Below are positions 1-9,103 of a DNA stretch of 63,448 nt, in pieces. The DNA comes from Thiobacillus sp. GTDB lineage: Bacteria > Pseudomonadota > Gammaproteobacteria > Burkholderiales > Thiobacillaceae. The notes beneath the pieces were generated by a model. That model searched no databases. It was not told where the DNA came from and saw nothing but the letters and a program-made list of their open reading frames with translations. The first letter of the stretch is position 1, and every line of letters starts with the position of its first letter. Made by a program: the position numbers and the translations under genes. Where the stretch lies: positions 1 through 63,448 of the forward strand of contig JAIBFA010000003.1 in assembly GCA_019459325.1 (NCBI GenBank), written 5' to 3'.

Positions 1-1
1 C

Positions 2-769
2 ATCGCCGTGGTGCTGCTGGTGGCGTCGGCCTGGCTGGAGGAGGGCAGGGCGGCGTTCGCGCTGGGCCAGGCGCTGTGCGCGGGCGCCGGCCTGGCCGAC
101 CCGATGCTCTACATGCTGGGCCTGGGCTATGGCCTCGGCAGCCTCTTGACCGACGTCGGCGGCATGCACTACCTCACCTTCCTCGCCGCCGGCACGGTGG
201 CCTACAGCACGATGAACGCCGCCACCTTCGAGGTGCTGTATTCGAGCTTCTCGCGCATGCATGTGCAGCGCACCTGGGACGCCATCATGAACGCGCCGCT
301 CACGCTCGACGACGTGATGCTGGGCGAACTCACCTGGGCGGTGGCGAAGAGCCTGCTGTCGGGGCTGGCGATCCTGGCGGTGATCTGGGGACTGGGCCTG
401 TACGGCCATTTCTGGATGACGTTGTGGATCATCCCGGTGGTGGCGCTGGTCGGCTTCTGCTTCGGCGGCCTGGGGCTGGTGATGAACGCGCTGTCGCCCA
501 GCTACGATTTCTTCCTGTACTACTTCACGCTGGTGATCACGCCGATGGTGCTGCTGTGCGGCGTGTTCTTCCCGGTATCGCAATTGCCGCTGCCGGTGCA
601 GGCGGTGTCGGCCTGGCTTCCGCTCACCCACGCCATCGACCTGGCGCGTCCGCTGGTCGTCGGCATCGTGCCCGGCAACATCACGCTGCATGTCGTCGCG
701 CTGCTGATTTACGGCAGCCTCGGCTACGTCGTCGCGCTCGCCCTCACCCGCAGACGGCTTCTCAAATAA
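2..769 (+). CDS. ABC-2 type (NodJ-like) transporter permease, 5' end outside window
   Basis: Inner-membrane permease of an ABC exporter of the NodJ/ABC-2 family; substrate unknown. The frame is open to the left edge, so the start is probably outside the window; a GTG at 8 would give 253 aa. The family motif ADPMLYMLGLGYGLG is near residue 30. About five to six hydrophobic segments follow, and the typical C-terminal stretch PVSQLPLPVQAVSAWLPLTH is present. The cognate ATPase gene is presumably just upstream. The first 30 residues do not resemble the usual cytoplasmic N-terminus of the family, so a frameshift at the edge is possible. Confidence 0.75.
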   Translation: MAVVLLVASAWLEEGRAAFALGQALCAGAGLADPMLYMLGLGYGLGSLLTDVGGMHYLTFLAAGTVAYSTMNAATFEVLYSSFSRMHVQRTWDAIMNAPLTLDDVMLGELTWAVAKSLLSGLAILAVIWGLGLYGHFWMTLWIIPVVALVGFCFGGLGLVMNALSPSYDFFLYYFTLVITPMVLLCGVFFPVSQLPLPVQAVSAWLPLTHAIDLARPLVVGIVPGNITLHVVALLIYGSLGYVVALALTRRRLLK

Positions 770-922
770 TCGGCGCTGAAGTGTCGACGAAGGCGTCGGC
801 CACTGGACACAGCGGGTACAGCAAAATCGGCGGCGTGCCCGGCGGAATGCGGCCTGCGCCCGCCCAGAAGGCTGGAACGGGAATTGCGGCATTGTCCGCA
901 TCATCCACCCCGCCCCGCTGCC

Positions 923-1828
923 ATGCCACGAAAATCCTCTGCGTCGCGCCGCTCACGAATTCGTCGTATCGGTTTTCTGAGCCTGCTGCTTACCACGCTG
1001 CTCACCCCGGCCGGGATCATCGTGAGCACGGTCACCGCAGCCGCCCTGATCGGTGGCGCGTTCCACCTGAGTCGCGCCACGCCTGAAGCACCCGCCACGC
1101 CTTCGCATCGCGCTTCCGTGAAGCCAGGCAGTCCGCAGTACCTCAGCATCGAGCGCGACGGAAAACCCATGACCCTTGTCATGGCTGAAGATGAAAACGG
1201 ATATGGCGGCGGCATGGACAGCCTCGATCCGGCGAATCCGCTGTTCGCCGGCCTGGCCGGCGACGGTCCGGCCCGGCACGGCACAGCGCGAGAAGGCATG
1301 CCGGGCACACCGGGCGGAGGCTTCGCACCCGGTGGCGACAGCATGCCCGGCGGCACCGCACCGAATCCGCCTTCCTTGGACGGCCCCCCTGACAGCGACC
1401 AGGCACCCGGCGGCGGCTCGTCGCCGAGCGGTTTGCCGGCCGGCGAACCACCGTCCGGGGGGCCGTCCGACCCGCCCGGCACCGGCGGCCCTCACCGGCC
1501 CACGGGCGACGTCGAAGCCGACGAACCGCGTAGCGAGACGGACGACCCGACGAAGCCTGAAAAAAAACCACCTCCAGTGATACTGGACCTCCCGCCCCGG
1601 GTAGACCCACCGCCGACGAAAGGCCAGCCCGAAGAAATATTGCCCGGATTCGACACCTCGCCACAAGCCGGTAATCCGCTCGGCCCGCAAACGCCGCCAC
1701 CAGGCAAGCAACGGCTGACGCAGCCTAACGCCGTACCGGAACCGTCGATGTTGGGGTTGATGCTGCTAGGCGTAATCGCCATGGCCTGGGCAGGACGCCG
1801 CCGGCCGGGTCCGCTCCGACCCGCCTAG
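923..1828 (+). CDS. PEP-CTERM sorted, Pro/Gly-rich surface protein
   Basis: 301 aa if the ATG at 923 is used; a TTG at 884 is possible but less likely. A basic N-terminus (PRKSSASRRSRIRR) precedes a membrane segment at about residues 20-45. A long low-complexity Pro/Gly/Asp-rich region follows. The end is a classic PEP-CTERM tail: VPEP, a hydrophobic helix, then AGRRR. Such proteins are exported, processed by an exosortase and placed on the surface or in the exopolysaccharide. No exosortase gene lies in this window. The middle resembles no enzyme, so a structural or matrix role is only an inference. Confidence 0.8.
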   Translation: MPRKSSASRRSRIRRIGFLSLLLTTLLTPAGIIVSTVTAAALIGGAFHLSRATPEAPATPSHRASVKPGSPQYLSIERDGKPMTLVMAEDENGYGGGMDSLDPANPLFAGLAGDGPARHGTAREGMPGTPGGGFAPGGDSMPGGTAPNPPSLDGPPDSDQAPGGGSSPSGLPAGEPPSGGPSDPPGTGGPHRPTGDVEADEPRSETDDPTKPEKKPPPVILDLPPRVDPPPTKGQPEEILPGFDTSPQAGNPLGPQTPPPGKQRLTQPNAVPEPSMLGLMLLGVIAMAWAGRRRPGPLRPA

Positions 1829-1834
1829 CGCCTC

Positions 1835-2767
1835 CTAGCCTTCGACACCCGCCGCCTGCTGGTCGGCGTGATAGCTGGAACGCACCATGGGACCGCAGGC
1901 CGCATGCTTGAACCCCATCGCCAGGGCTTCCTGCTCGAACTGGGCGAACCGCTCGGGCGTGACGAAGCGCAGCACCGGAAGATGGTGCTGCGAGGGCTGC
2001 AGGTACTGCCCGAGGGTGAGCATGTCGACGTCGTGCGCGCGCAGGTCACGCATCACCTGCAGGATTTCGTCGTCCTCCTCGCCCAGACCCAGCATCAGGC
2101 CGGACTTGGTTGGGATACTGGGGTGGCGCGCCTTGAAATCCTTCAATAATTTCAGCGAATGCGCGTAGTCGGCGCCCGGACGCGCCGCCTTGTACAGGCG
2201 CGGCACGGTTTCCAGATTGTGGTTCATCACGTCGGGCAGCGCGGTGTCGAGCATGTCGAGCGCCTTGTCGAGGCGGCCGCGAAAATCCGGGGTGAGAATT
2301 TCGATGCGGGTGGCCGGTGAAGCTTCGCGCACGGCCGCAATGCACCGCGCAAAATGATCGGCGCCGCCGTCGCGCAGGTCGTCGCGGTCGACGCTGGTGA
2401 TCACCACGTATTTCAACGCCATCAGCGCGATGGTCTCGGCCAGATGACGCGGCTCGTCGACGTCCGGCGGCAATGGCGTGCCGTGGCCGACGTCGCAGAA
2501 CGGGCAGCGCCGCGTGCACAGGTCGCCGAGGATCATGAAAGTGGCGGTACCGTGGCCGAAGCATTCGCCGAGGTTGGGACACGAGGCCTCTTCGCACACG
2601 GTGTGCAGCTTCGCCTCGCGCAGGATGCCTTTCAGCCGCGCCACGTTCGGCACGTTCGGCGACTTGGCACGGATCCATGACGGCAGGCGCATACGCGGCT
2701 GCGGCACGATCTTGATCGGGATGCGCGCGGTCTTCGCAGCGCCTTTGTGCTGGATGGGGTCTGCCAT
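1835..2767 (-). CDS. lipA: Lipoyl synthase
   Basis: Radical-SAM enzyme that inserts two sulfur atoms into protein-bound octanoyl chains to make lipoyl groups. 310 aa, normal length. The auxiliary cluster motif [12 protein letters not shown] is near residue 59 and the radical-SAM motif CTRRCPFC near residue 86; the C-terminal RSSYHAD stretch contains the family RSSY. It stands alone here; lipB lies 2.6 kb away on the same strand in a different operon. Only 49 bp separate it from the divergent gene at 2817, so their promoters must be in that gap. Confidence 0.97.
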   Translation of the reverse strand: MADPIQHKGAAKTARIPIKIVPQPRMRLPSWIRAKSPNVPNVARLKGILREAKLHTVCEEASCPNLGECFGHGTATFMILGDLCTRRCPFCDVGHGTPLPPDVDEPRHLAETIALMALKYVVITSVDRDDLRDGGADHFARCIAAVREASPATRIEILTPDFRGRLDKALDMLDTALPDVMNHNLETVPRLYKAARPGADYAHSLKLLKDFKARHPSIPTKSGLMLGLGEEDDEILQVMRDLRAHDVDMLTLGQYLQPSQHHLPVLRFVTPERFAQFEQEALAMGFKHAACGPMVRSSYHADQQAAGVEG

Positions 2768-2816
2768 AATGTGCTCGGAGCAATGTTGGGAATTTCAACT
2801 ATCTGAATTTTAGCCT

Positions 2817-3380
2817 ATGCGCCTTTCGACCCTGACCCTGCTGGCCGTGTGGAGTGCCGCGTCCCATGCCGGCACCGATTCCAGCGTGGATGCCGAAACC
2901 GGGCTCACCACGTGGCAAACCGAAACCGCCGGCATCCAGGTGCGCCTGACCCAGATCAGCCCGGATCAGGCACGGGCCTTCTATCAGGCCCGTGGCTTCA
3001 CGTCCGAGGCGACGGAACGCTACGCCGGCGAATGCGTCTTCATGACGGTGGTGCGCAATATCGGCGACACGCCGATCCAGCACCGGCTGGCCAACTGGCG
3101 CTATGAAGCGGCCGGGCAGCCGCCGCGCACCCTCCGCAGCAAAACCGAGTGGGAACGCATCTGGAAACAGCTGGGCGTTGCCGAATCGGCGCGCATCGCC
3201 TTCACCTGGGCGCAGTTTCCCACTACGCAAAGCTTTGCGCCGGGCGACTGGAACCAGGGCATGACAACCTATAGCGTGCCGCGCGGCGGTCGATTCGACC
3301 TGCGCTTTGTCTGGCGTGCGGGCGGCAACACCCATACAGGAAAACTCGAACAGGTGAGGTGTGCAGATGAAAATTCGTAA
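2817..3380 (+). CDS. Conserved secreted protein of unknown function
   Basis: 187 aa with a short Sec signal peptide (MRLSTLTLLAVWSAASHAG) and no further membrane segment, so probably periplasmic. No family recognised. Trp-rich motifs (WERIWKQLGV, FTWAQFPTTQSF) and a Cys in AGECVFMTVVRN and near the C-terminus (VRCADENS) could form a disulfide. Its 3' end overlaps the TlpA-like gene by 14 bp, so the two are co-translated. A link to thiol redox in the periplasm is plausible from that neighbour only. Confidence 0.7.
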   Translation: MRLSTLTLLAVWSAASHAGTDSSVDAETGLTTWQTETAGIQVRLTQISPDQARAFYQARGFTSEATERYAGECVFMTVVRNIGDTPIQHRLANWRYEAAGQPPRTLRSKTEWERIWKQLGVAESARIAFTWAQFPTTQSFAPGDWNQGMTTYSVPRGGRFDLRFVWRAGGNTHTGKLEQVRCADENS

Positions 3381-3912
3381 ATTCGCATCGGGCGCGGCGC
3401 TGGCCGCGTGCTGTGTGTTCGGCCTGGCAGCCGCGACGCAGGCTGCCGACCTTCCGCCCCTGTCCCACAGCCTGACGCAGCAGGCACCCAAGCCCGCGCC
3501 GGCGCTCAAACTGCAGGGCCTCGATGGGCGATTGCACGACCTCGCCCAACTCAAGGGTCGTGTGGTGCTGATCAATTTCTGGGCCACCTGGTGTCCGCCG
3601 TGCCGCCGTGAAATGCCGTCGATGGAACGCCTGTCGCAGGCGCTCAAAGGTGAAGCCTTCAGCGTGCTGGCGGTGGACGTGGGCGAGGATGCCGACACCA
3701 TCGACAGCTTCACCGGCCAGCTCGACACCCTGCCGACCTTCCCCATCCTGCTCGACACCCACAGCCGCACCATGCAGGCATGGAAAGTGGCGGGACTGCC
3801 GACCACCTTCCTGGTCGACAAGCAGGGACGCATCGTCGCCAGCGCCATCGGCGGGCGCGAGTTCGACCACCCGGAACTCGTCCGGGCGATACAGGAACGG
3901 CTCAGGAAATGA
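3367..3912 (+). CDS. TlpA/ResA-family periplasmic thiol-disulfide protein
   Basis: Thioredoxin-fold protein with a cleavable signal peptide (about residues 1-27) and the redox motif WATWCPPC near residue 80. The cis-Pro stretch GLPTTFLVDKQGRI is present. Such proteins reduce disulfides in the periplasm, often for cytochrome c maturation. 181 aa from the ATG at 3367, preceded by a GAGG-type ribosome binding site; a GTG six bases upstream is less likely. It ends directly against the stop codon of the convergent Rieske gene, with no intergenic base. Confidence 0.88.
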   Translation: MKIRKFASGAALAACCVFGLAAATQAADLPPLSHSLTQQAPKPAPALKLQGLDGRLHDLAQLKGRVVLINFWATWCPPCRREMPSMERLSQALKGEAFSVLAVDVGEDADTIDSFTGQLDTLPTFPILLDTHSRTMQAWKVAGLPTTFLVDKQGRIVASAIGGREFDHPELVRAIQERLRK

Positions 3913-4221
3913 TCAGGCCTTGACCCAAACCTGCCCGGCTTCAAGTTTCACCGGATAGGTTTTGATCGGCTCGTCGGCGGGATCGCAGGTGGGCTGGCCG
4001 GTGGTGAGATCGAAATAGCTGCCGTGCAGCGAGCATTTGATCTTGCCGTCCTTGATGCAACCGAGATACAGCGAATAGTCCTCGTGGCTGCACATTTCGT
4101 CGACGACGTAATGCGTGCCGTTCGAGTTGCACAGCAACAGGCGCTTGCCGTCGACGACAACGCGCTTCATCTGCGCCGGCTTGAGCTCGTCGGCGGCGGC
4201 GATGGCCACAAAATCGCCCAT
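3913..4221 (-). CDS. Rieske [2Fe-2S] ferredoxin-like protein
   Basis: 102 aa soluble Rieske protein. Ligand motifs CSHEDYSLYLGC (C-x-H) and CSLHGSYFD (C-x-x-H) are intact. The domain is of the type found in dioxygenase ferredoxins and NirD-like proteins. The ATG at 4221 overlaps the stop of the upstream trpD-like gene (TGATG), so translation is coupled. It probably supplies electrons to, or acts with, an unknown partner; the phosphoribosyltransferase-like neighbour is the only hint. Confidence 0.9.
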   Translation of the reverse strand: MGDFVAIAAADELKPAQMKRVVVDGKRLLLCNSNGTHYVVDEMCSHEDYSLYLGCIKDGKIKCSLHGSYFDLTTGQPTCDPADEPIKTYPVKLEAGQVWVKA

Positions 4222-5336
4222 CACTTCACTCTGGCCACTGCGCGGCCGGAATCCAGCACCGCGCGGATTTGCGCGGCGGCTTCTGGAACGCTGGCCGCCT
4301 TGCCGACGTGGTGCAGGATGATGGAGCCCGCCAGCACGAGCGAATCGTAGGTCGCGCCCTTGTCGCCTTTGAGCGCCAGGATGCCGGCTTCGGCGGCGGC
4401 ATGCGCGGTGGCCTTGATGTCGATGGCGGCGACGATTTCGTCCGCGCCTTCCTCGGTCGCCACGCTGCCAGGCAGTGGCACGGCGCGTACGGGCTGGTCG
4501 ATGCCGAGCGCCACCGGGTCGACGGTCGCTTCGATTTCTGCGCCGCGGTCATGGTAGTGGAAATACTTGCCGGTCTGGCGCAGCGAAGGGATCACGCCGC
4601 CCTCGACGCCGCGCACAATGCAGGCCGTATCGAATCCGGCCTCGCGCGCGAGGTCAGCGTACACCGGCGGATAGGGCTTGTGCACGTAGCCGGTCACGAA
4701 ATGGGTCAGCTTTCTGCCGGCGATGGGTTTGGACAGCACTTCGACCGTGGTCAGCACCTGACGCTTGATCATCTGCGCACGCAGGGGGGTGAGATTGTGC
4801 ATGCCGGGATTGGACTGCGCCTGGTCGATGTAGGTCCAGCCCAGTGCAGGATCGGCCAGTCGCGCGGCGGCTTCGGCAGGACTCAGGTTCACCGGCACGC
4901 CGGCGGCTTCCAGCACGTGGCGCGCGGTCACCCCATATTTGGGGCCGACCTTGTCGAGGCCATGCGTGACGACATGTACGCCGAATTCGGCCAGCAGCGG
5001 GCCGAGGAAAGGCGCGGCCGGCAGGCAGCGATTGTAGCCATCGTAGGGGTCGCCGATGTCGACCACCTCGTCGACCTCGGCGGTGACACGCCGAGTGGTT
5101 TCGAGCACCGCGTCGAGCACGCCGCGGTTCTCATCCATCGTCTCGCGCTTCATGCGCAGGGCGATGAAATAGATGCCGACCTGCACCGGATCGATCACGT
5201 TGTCGATGATGGCCTTGGTGCCCAGATGCGCCTCGGCGCGGCTGATGTCCTTGGACAGATCAGGGCCGGTGGCGATGCGCTGGATGATCGAGCGCATCAG
5301 GAGCTTGGGGTCGGACGGCAGGGTGTCGGTGCTCAT
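4221..5336 (-). CDS. Anthranilate phosphoribosyltransferase-like protein (TrpD2/glycosyltransferase family 3)
   Basis: 371 aa, TrpD fold. Recognisable parts are the N-terminal helical bundle, THGLDKVGPKYGVT in place of the usual phosphoribosyl-binding Gly-rich loop, and HNLTPLRAQMIKRQVL. No other trp gene is nearby and the PRPP loop is not typical, so it is more likely a TrpD2-type protein (a nucleic-acid-binding branch of the family in E. coli YbiB) or a new transferase than the tryptophan enzyme. It is coupled to the Rieske gene downstream. An inverted repeat lies just upstream (5372-5386). Confidence 0.75.
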   Translation of the reverse strand: MSTDTLPSDPKLLMRSIIQRIATGPDLSKDISRAEAHLGTKAIIDNVIDPVQVGIYFIALRMKRETMDENRGVLDAVLETTRRVTAEVDEVVDIGDPYDGYNRCLPAAPFLGPLLAEFGVHVVTHGLDKVGPKYGVTARHVLEAAGVPVNLSPAEAAARLADPALGWTYIDQAQSNPGMHNLTPLRAQMIKRQVLTTVEVLSKPIAGRKLTHFVTGYVHKPYPPVYADLAREAGFDTACIVRGVEGGVIPSLRQTGKYFHYHDRGAEIEATVDPVALGIDQPVRAVPLPGSVATEEGADEIVAAIDIKATAHAAAEAGILALKGDKGATYDSLVLAGSIILHHVGKAASVPEAAAQIRAVLDSGRAVARVK

Positions 5337-5371
5337 GAATCACTCCATTAGAAGTTCAAAGAATACTAATA

Positions 5372-5386
5372 ACCGACCAAATCGGT
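5372..5386. promoter_or_regulatory. Inverted repeat upstream of the trpD2-like/Rieske pair
   Basis: ACCGA-N5-TCGGT lies between lipB and the trpD2-like gene and touches the lipB stop codon. The surrounding AT-rich sequence (AATACTAATA) is unusual for this GC-rich window. It could be an operator of a small dimeric regulator or a weak terminator of the lipB operon; no T-run supports the latter. Confidence 0.4.
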
Positions 5387-6030
5387 CAAGAATAGATCGC
5401 GGCCAGCAAGGCCTGAGTAAGCGCCTGCTCCGCCTGCTGCAGGCTCAGACCCACGCCGAGAGCGCGGCATTGCGTCACCCGCATGCCTGCATAGCCACAA
5501 GGGTTGATGGCGGCAAACGGCGTCAAGTCCATGTCGACGTTGAACGCCAGGCCATGATAGGTGCAGCCGTGCTTGACGCGCAGGCCGAGCGCGGCGATCT
5601 TGGCGCCGTCGACATACACGCCGGGCGCCCCGGCCAGCCGCGTGGCGACAACGCCATGCGCCGCCAGCAAGTCGATCACCGCCTGCTCCATGCGCGTCAC
5701 CAGTTCGCGAATGCCGTAGCCGCGCCGGCGCAGGTCGATCAGCACATAGGCCACGACCTGACCCGGCCCGTGATAGGTGATCTGGCCGCCGCGGTCGATC
5801 GGTACGACGGGAATGTCGGTGGCGGCGATCAGGTGCTCGGCGCGGCCGGCCTGTCCCTGGGTGTAGACCGGCGGGTGCTCAAGCAGCCACAGCTCATCGG
5901 GCGTGTCGGGCGTGCGCCGCGCAGTAAACTCCTGCATCGCCTTCCAGGTCGGCTCGTATTCAACCCGGCCAAGGTTGCGGACGACTGCCTCGGCCCCCTG
6001 AATCCTGCCCCCTGAATTCTGACCCCTCAC
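5386..6030 (-). CDS. lipB: Octanoyltransferase
   Basis: Transfers octanoate from acyl carrier protein to lipoyl domains, the step before LipA. The motif [12 protein letters not shown], the Lys in [13 protein letters not shown] and the catalytic Cys in NPCGYAGM are all present. The family core begins at [12 protein letters not shown] with no start codon beside it, so the true N-terminus must lie upstream. The GTG at 6030 forms a GTGA overlap with the ybeD stop and is the best choice (214 aa). This makes a small 14-bp tandem repeat part of the coding sequence. A GTG at 6048 is the alternative. Confidence 0.93.
   Translation of the reverse strand: MRGQNSGGRIQGAEAVVRNLGRVEYEPTWKAMQEFTARRTPDTPDELWLLEHPPVYTQGQAGRAEHLIAATDIPVVPIDRGGQITYHGPGQVVAYVLIDLRRRGYGIRELVTRMEQAVIDLLAAHGVVATRLAGAPGVYVDGAKIAALGLRVKHGCTYHGLAFNVDMDLTPFAAINPCGYAGMRVTQCRALGVGLSLQQAEQALTQALLAAIYS
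5994..6021. repeat. 14-bp tandem repeat inside the 5' end of lipB
   Basis: Two adjacent copies of CCCCCTGAATYCTG (13 of 14 identical) and a partial third copy (ACCCCT) to 6027. They encode the extra residues [10 protein letters not shown] between the likely lipB start and the family core. Confidence 0.7.
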
Positions 6031-6293
6031 AGCGCCATCTTCACCCACGGATGCGCGGTGATCTCGCGATACAAGGCGTCGAGCTGGGCTTTCGAGGTGG
6101 CGCGCACCACGCAGGTCAGCGAGAGATAGTTGCCGCTGCTGGACGCCCGCATCTCGACGGTTTCGGCCCGGAAGTCGGGCGCATGGCGCTGCACCAGCTC
6201 GACCATGGTCTGCGCAAAATCGTCGCGCCGCTCGCCCATGATCTTGATTGGAAAGTCGGTGGGGAATTGCAGCAGCGTCTCGTGTTCGCTCAT
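6027..6293 (-). CDS. ybeD: YbeD/DUF493 family protein
   Basis: 88 aa from the ATG at 6293, which overlaps the stop of the aminotransferase gene (ATGA). Contains the family stretches [11 protein letters not shown] and [11 protein letters not shown], an ACT-like alpha/beta fold. It is almost always found next to lipB in proteobacteria, where a role in lipoate metabolism or regulation is suspected but not shown. It is followed immediately by lipB with a GTGA overlap. Confidence 0.93.
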   Translation of the reverse strand: MSEHETLLQFPTDFPIKIMGERRDDFAQTMVELVQRHAPDFRAETVEMRASSSGNYLSLTCVVRATSKAQLDALYREITAHPWVKMAL

Positions 6294-7138
6294 GCGCGCA
6301 TCACCTGTTGCTTGAACGTCTGGTACAGCGCCTCCATCCGCTGCGCCAGCGGCCCCGGCACGCCGGCGCCGACCGGTTCGCCGTCGAGCTGCACGATGGC
6401 CATGACCTCCTTGGTGGACGAGGTCATCCACAGCTCGTCGGCATCACGCACCTCCGCCTCGGATATCGCACGCACCTCGTGCGGGATGCCGTGCGCCGCA
6501 GCCAGTTCCAGCACCACATCGTAGGTGATGCCGGTGAGCATGAGGTTCGATGGCGGCGGCGCCCGCAGCACGCCGTCCTTCACCACGAAGATGTTGCTCG
6601 CCGCACCTTCGGTCAAAAAGCCGTCGCGCAGCATCACGGTCTCGGCACAGCCGGCGTCCACCGCCTGCTGACGCAGCAGGATATTGGCCAGCAGCGAGAT
6701 CGCCTTGATATTGCAGCGCAGCCAGCGGTTGTCGGTAGCGGTGACGGCGCACACACCGGCGGCCTTTTGTTCGGGGGTGGCGGTCACCAGCGGCTGCACG
6801 AACATGAAGACGGTCGGCGGCACGCCCTTGGGGAAGGCGTGGTCGCGCGGGGCGACCCCGCGCGTCACCTGGATGTAGAGCGACTGGTCGGCAAAGTCCT
6901 GCAGCGCGATCAGCTTGAGAATCAGGTCGCGCCACCCGACCATGTCGTGCGGATTCGCGAGGCGAATGCCGTCGAGGCTGCCCTGCAGGCGGCGCAGGTG
7001 TTCTTCGAGCCGGAACGGCTTTTTCGAGTACACCGGCACCAGCTCGTAGACGCCGTCACCGAACACGAAGCCGCGGTCGAGCACCGAAATCTTCGCGTCG
7101 GCGAGCGGCAGGAACTGGCCGTTGAGATAAACGCTCAT
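6290..7138 (-). CDS. dat: D-amino acid aminotransferase (class IV PLP enzyme)
   Basis: 282 aa fold-type IV aminotransferase. [19 protein letters not shown] and the substrate/cofactor stretch [13 protein letters not shown] are diagnostic; the PLP-binding Lys is in [15 protein letters not shown]-alanine transaminase makes D-Ala and D-Glu for peptidoglycan, which fits its place between dacC and lipB. Branched-chain or aminodeoxychorismate lyase activity belongs to the same family, but the sequence start and context favour Dat. Overlaps both neighbours by four bases. Confidence 0.88.
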   Translation of the reverse strand: MSVYLNGQFLPLADAKISVLDRGFVFGDGVYELVPVYSKKPFRLEEHLRRLQGSLDGIRLANPHDMVGWRDLILKLIALQDFADQSLYIQVTRGVAPRDHAFPKGVPPTVFMFVQPLVTATPEQKAAGVCAVTATDNRWLRCNIKAISLLANILLRQQAVDAGCAETVMLRDGFLTEGAASNIFVVKDGVLRAPPPSNLMLTGITYDVVLELAAAHGIPHEVRAISEAEVRDADELWMTSSTKEVMAIVQLDGEPVGAGVPGPLAQRMEALYQTFKQQVMRA

Positions 7139-8268
7139 CGACCGAAGAAAAGCCGGATCGAGTCCCAGCCGCGGCCGAAGATGCCGGCCACGGCGACGTC
7201 GTGCAGCGCAACCAGGGCGTAGTCACCGATCGGCTTGCCGTCGATCGCCAGCCGCAGGGTGCCCATACGCTGCCCTTTGCGTACCGGCGCGACGATCGGC
7301 TGCTGGGTGATGACTTCCGCCTGGACGCGCGCCGCACTGCCGCGCGGCAACAGCACATGGAAATCCTGCGCAAACCCCATGCTCACCGACGCACGCGCCC
7401 CGCGATAGAGGTTGACCACCTTGACGGGCTGCCGCGCACGGTAAAGCCGGATGCTGTCGAAATTCTCGAAACCGTAATTCAGCAGGCGCAGGGCATCCTG
7501 GGTGCGCTGCGCATCGGACCGCCCGCCCAGCACCACGGCGATGCGGCGCTGGTCGCCGCGCTGGGCCGACGCCGCCATGCAGAAACCGGCCTGGACCGTG
7601 CGCCCGACCTTGAGCCCGGTCACCGTGCTGTCGCGCCACAGCAGGCGGTTGGCGTTGTAATACGTGATGCCTTTGAAATCCAGTTCCTTTTGCTTGAAAA
7701 AAGCCTGCCGGTCGGGGAAATCGCGCGCCAGCGCGCGCGCCAGCAGGGCGAGATCGCGCGCACTCGATTCATGCCCCGGCTGGGTCAATCCGCTGGCATT
7801 CATGAACCGGCTCTTCGTCATGCCGAGCCGCTTGGCTTCGCGGTTCATGCGCCCGACAAACGCCGCTTCGCTGCCGTCGACCGCCGTCACCAGTGTGAGC
7901 GTGGCGTCGCTGGCCGACTGCACCAGCATCGCCTGCAACAGGGTGTCGACGCTCACTTGCTCGCCTGCCTTGAGGAAGACGCGCGCACCGTCGGCCTGGG
8001 TAGCGGCTTCCGGCACGGTCAGCGTCTCGCCCAGGCTCAGTTTGTTCCTGCGGATGTCGTCCAGCAGCACGTAGGCCGTCATCAACTGCGTCAGCGAAGC
8101 CGGTGCCAGCGGCAGGTCGGCCTGATGCCCGGCCAGCTCGCGTCCGCTCGCCTCATCGATCACCACCCAGGCGCGCGCCGTGATGCCGGCGGGTGCCGCC
8201 CATGCCGTTGCAGAAAACAGGAGCGCCAGCCCCACCCAGAAAAACTTCATGCCTGACCTTTTATTCAT
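7135..8268 (-). CDS. dacC: DacC/PBP5-like D,D-carboxypeptidase homologue with degenerate active site
   Basis: 377 aa with a signal peptide (cleavage near AWA-AP), a serine-type D-Ala-D-Ala carboxypeptidase domain and a PBP5 C-terminal beta domain with an amphipathic tail ([11 protein letters not shown]). The three catalytic motifs look broken. SxxK reads SLTQ (Gln near residue 61), SxN reads SAS (near 119) and KTG reads KVG (near 221). The Gln codon CAG at 8086-8088 is clear. The reading frame is intact and length normal, so the protein is probably made as a non-enzymatic, peptidoglycan-binding homologue. ATG at 8268 overlaps the rlpA stop (TGATG). Confidence 0.9.
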   Translation of the reverse strand: MNKRSGMKFFWVGLALLFSATAWAAPAGITARAWVVIDEASGRELAGHQADLPLAPASLTQLMTAYVLLDDIRRNKLSLGETLTVPEAATQADGARVFLKAGEQVSVDTLLQAMLVQSASDATLTLVTAVDGSEAAFVGRMNREAKRLGMTKSRFMNASGLTQPGHESSARDLALLARALARDFPDRQAFFKQKELDFKGITYYNANRLLWRDSTVTGLKVGRTVQAGFCMAASAQRGDQRRIAVVLGGRSDAQRTQDALRLLNYGFENFDSIRLYRARQPVKVVNLYRGARASVSMGFAQDFHVLLPRGSAARVQAEVITQQPIVAPVRKGQRMGTLRLAIDGKPIGDYALVALHDVAVAGIFGRGWDSIRLFFGR

Positions 8269-9089
8269 CAATCGCGTCTGACCAGGACTGCATTCAGGGC
8301 GAGACGTTCCCGCAACAGCGCACGATCCGAATGCGCGGCATCGTCGCTGGGATAGGGCCCGAGCTGCACGCGGTGCAGCGTACCGTTGAGCACCAGACGA
8401 GTGCGGCTGGCATCGAGTTCGAGTTCGCGCGCCAGACGGTCGAGCAGCTGTCGCGCATTGTCGGCGTTCGAAAATGCGCCCACCTGCAGGTAGACACCCT
8501 CCACGAACGCCTCGCCCTGCGTATCGTAGGCGGCCGGATCAAGACTTTCCACCCGCACCCGCGTGCTGCCGCGCTTCAGGTAGCCGAGTTTATGGGCGGC
8601 GGTGTACGACAGGTCGATGACGCGTTTGCTGTGGAACGGTCCACGGTCGTTGATGCGCACCACCACCGATTTTCCGCTGTCGAGTGCAGTGACCCGCACG
8701 TAACTCGGAATCGGCAGAGTGGGATGGGCAGCGGTCATTGCATACATGTTGTACGCCTCGCCCGACGCGGTTTTCTTGCCATGGAAACGGCGGCCGTACC
8801 ACGACGCCAGCCCTTCTTCGCTATGCGCACGGCGCGTGGTCTGCGGCGTGTAGGTGTTGCCCAGCGCGGCGTAGGGTCGATTGGCATAACGGTGCAGCGG
8901 CTCTTGGCGCGGCACCGCGTCGGGAACCGCATCCAGATTCGCCGGCGGATGGGTCTCCGGGCCATCGTCGAGATAGTAGCCACCGCTTTTCGGCGCCGTG
9001 GAGGTCTGCTTGGCAGGCGGCGTGCTGGTGCACGCGGCAAGCGCAAGTACGAGGACCAGGATGGCCGGGGTCGATATCGTTTTCATCAT
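8268..9089 (-). CDS. rlpA: RlpA septal/side-wall lytic transglycosylase lipoprotein
   Basis: 273 aa outer-membrane lipoprotein. Lipobox LAAC is near residue 20. A double-psi beta-barrel domain follows ([19 protein letters not shown], then [11 protein letters not shown] with the catalytic-type Asp). A C-terminal SPOR domain ([21 protein letters not shown]) binds denuded glycan strands. RlpA cleaves septal peptidoglycan in Pseudomonas. It sits in the rod-shape operon between rodA and dacC, as usual. Confidence 0.95.
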   Translation of the reverse strand: MMKTISTPAILVLVLALAACTSTPPAKQTSTAPKSGGYYLDDGPETHPPANLDAVPDAVPRQEPLHRYANRPYAALGNTYTPQTTRRAHSEEGLASWYGRRFHGKKTASGEAYNMYAMTAAHPTLPIPSYVRVTALDSGKSVVVRINDRGPFHSKRVIDLSYTAAHKLGYLKRGSTRVRVESLDPAAYDTQGEAFVEGVYLQVGAFSNADNARQLLDRLARELELDASRTRLVLNGTLHRVQLGPYPSDDAAHSDRALLRERLALNAVLVRRD

Positions 9090-9103
9090 GGCATTTTATC
9101 GCG

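Noticed and set aside
4221..5336. Tryptophan biosynthesis trpD
   Set aside because: No trp neighbours and the phosphoribosyl-binding Gly-rich loop is atypical.
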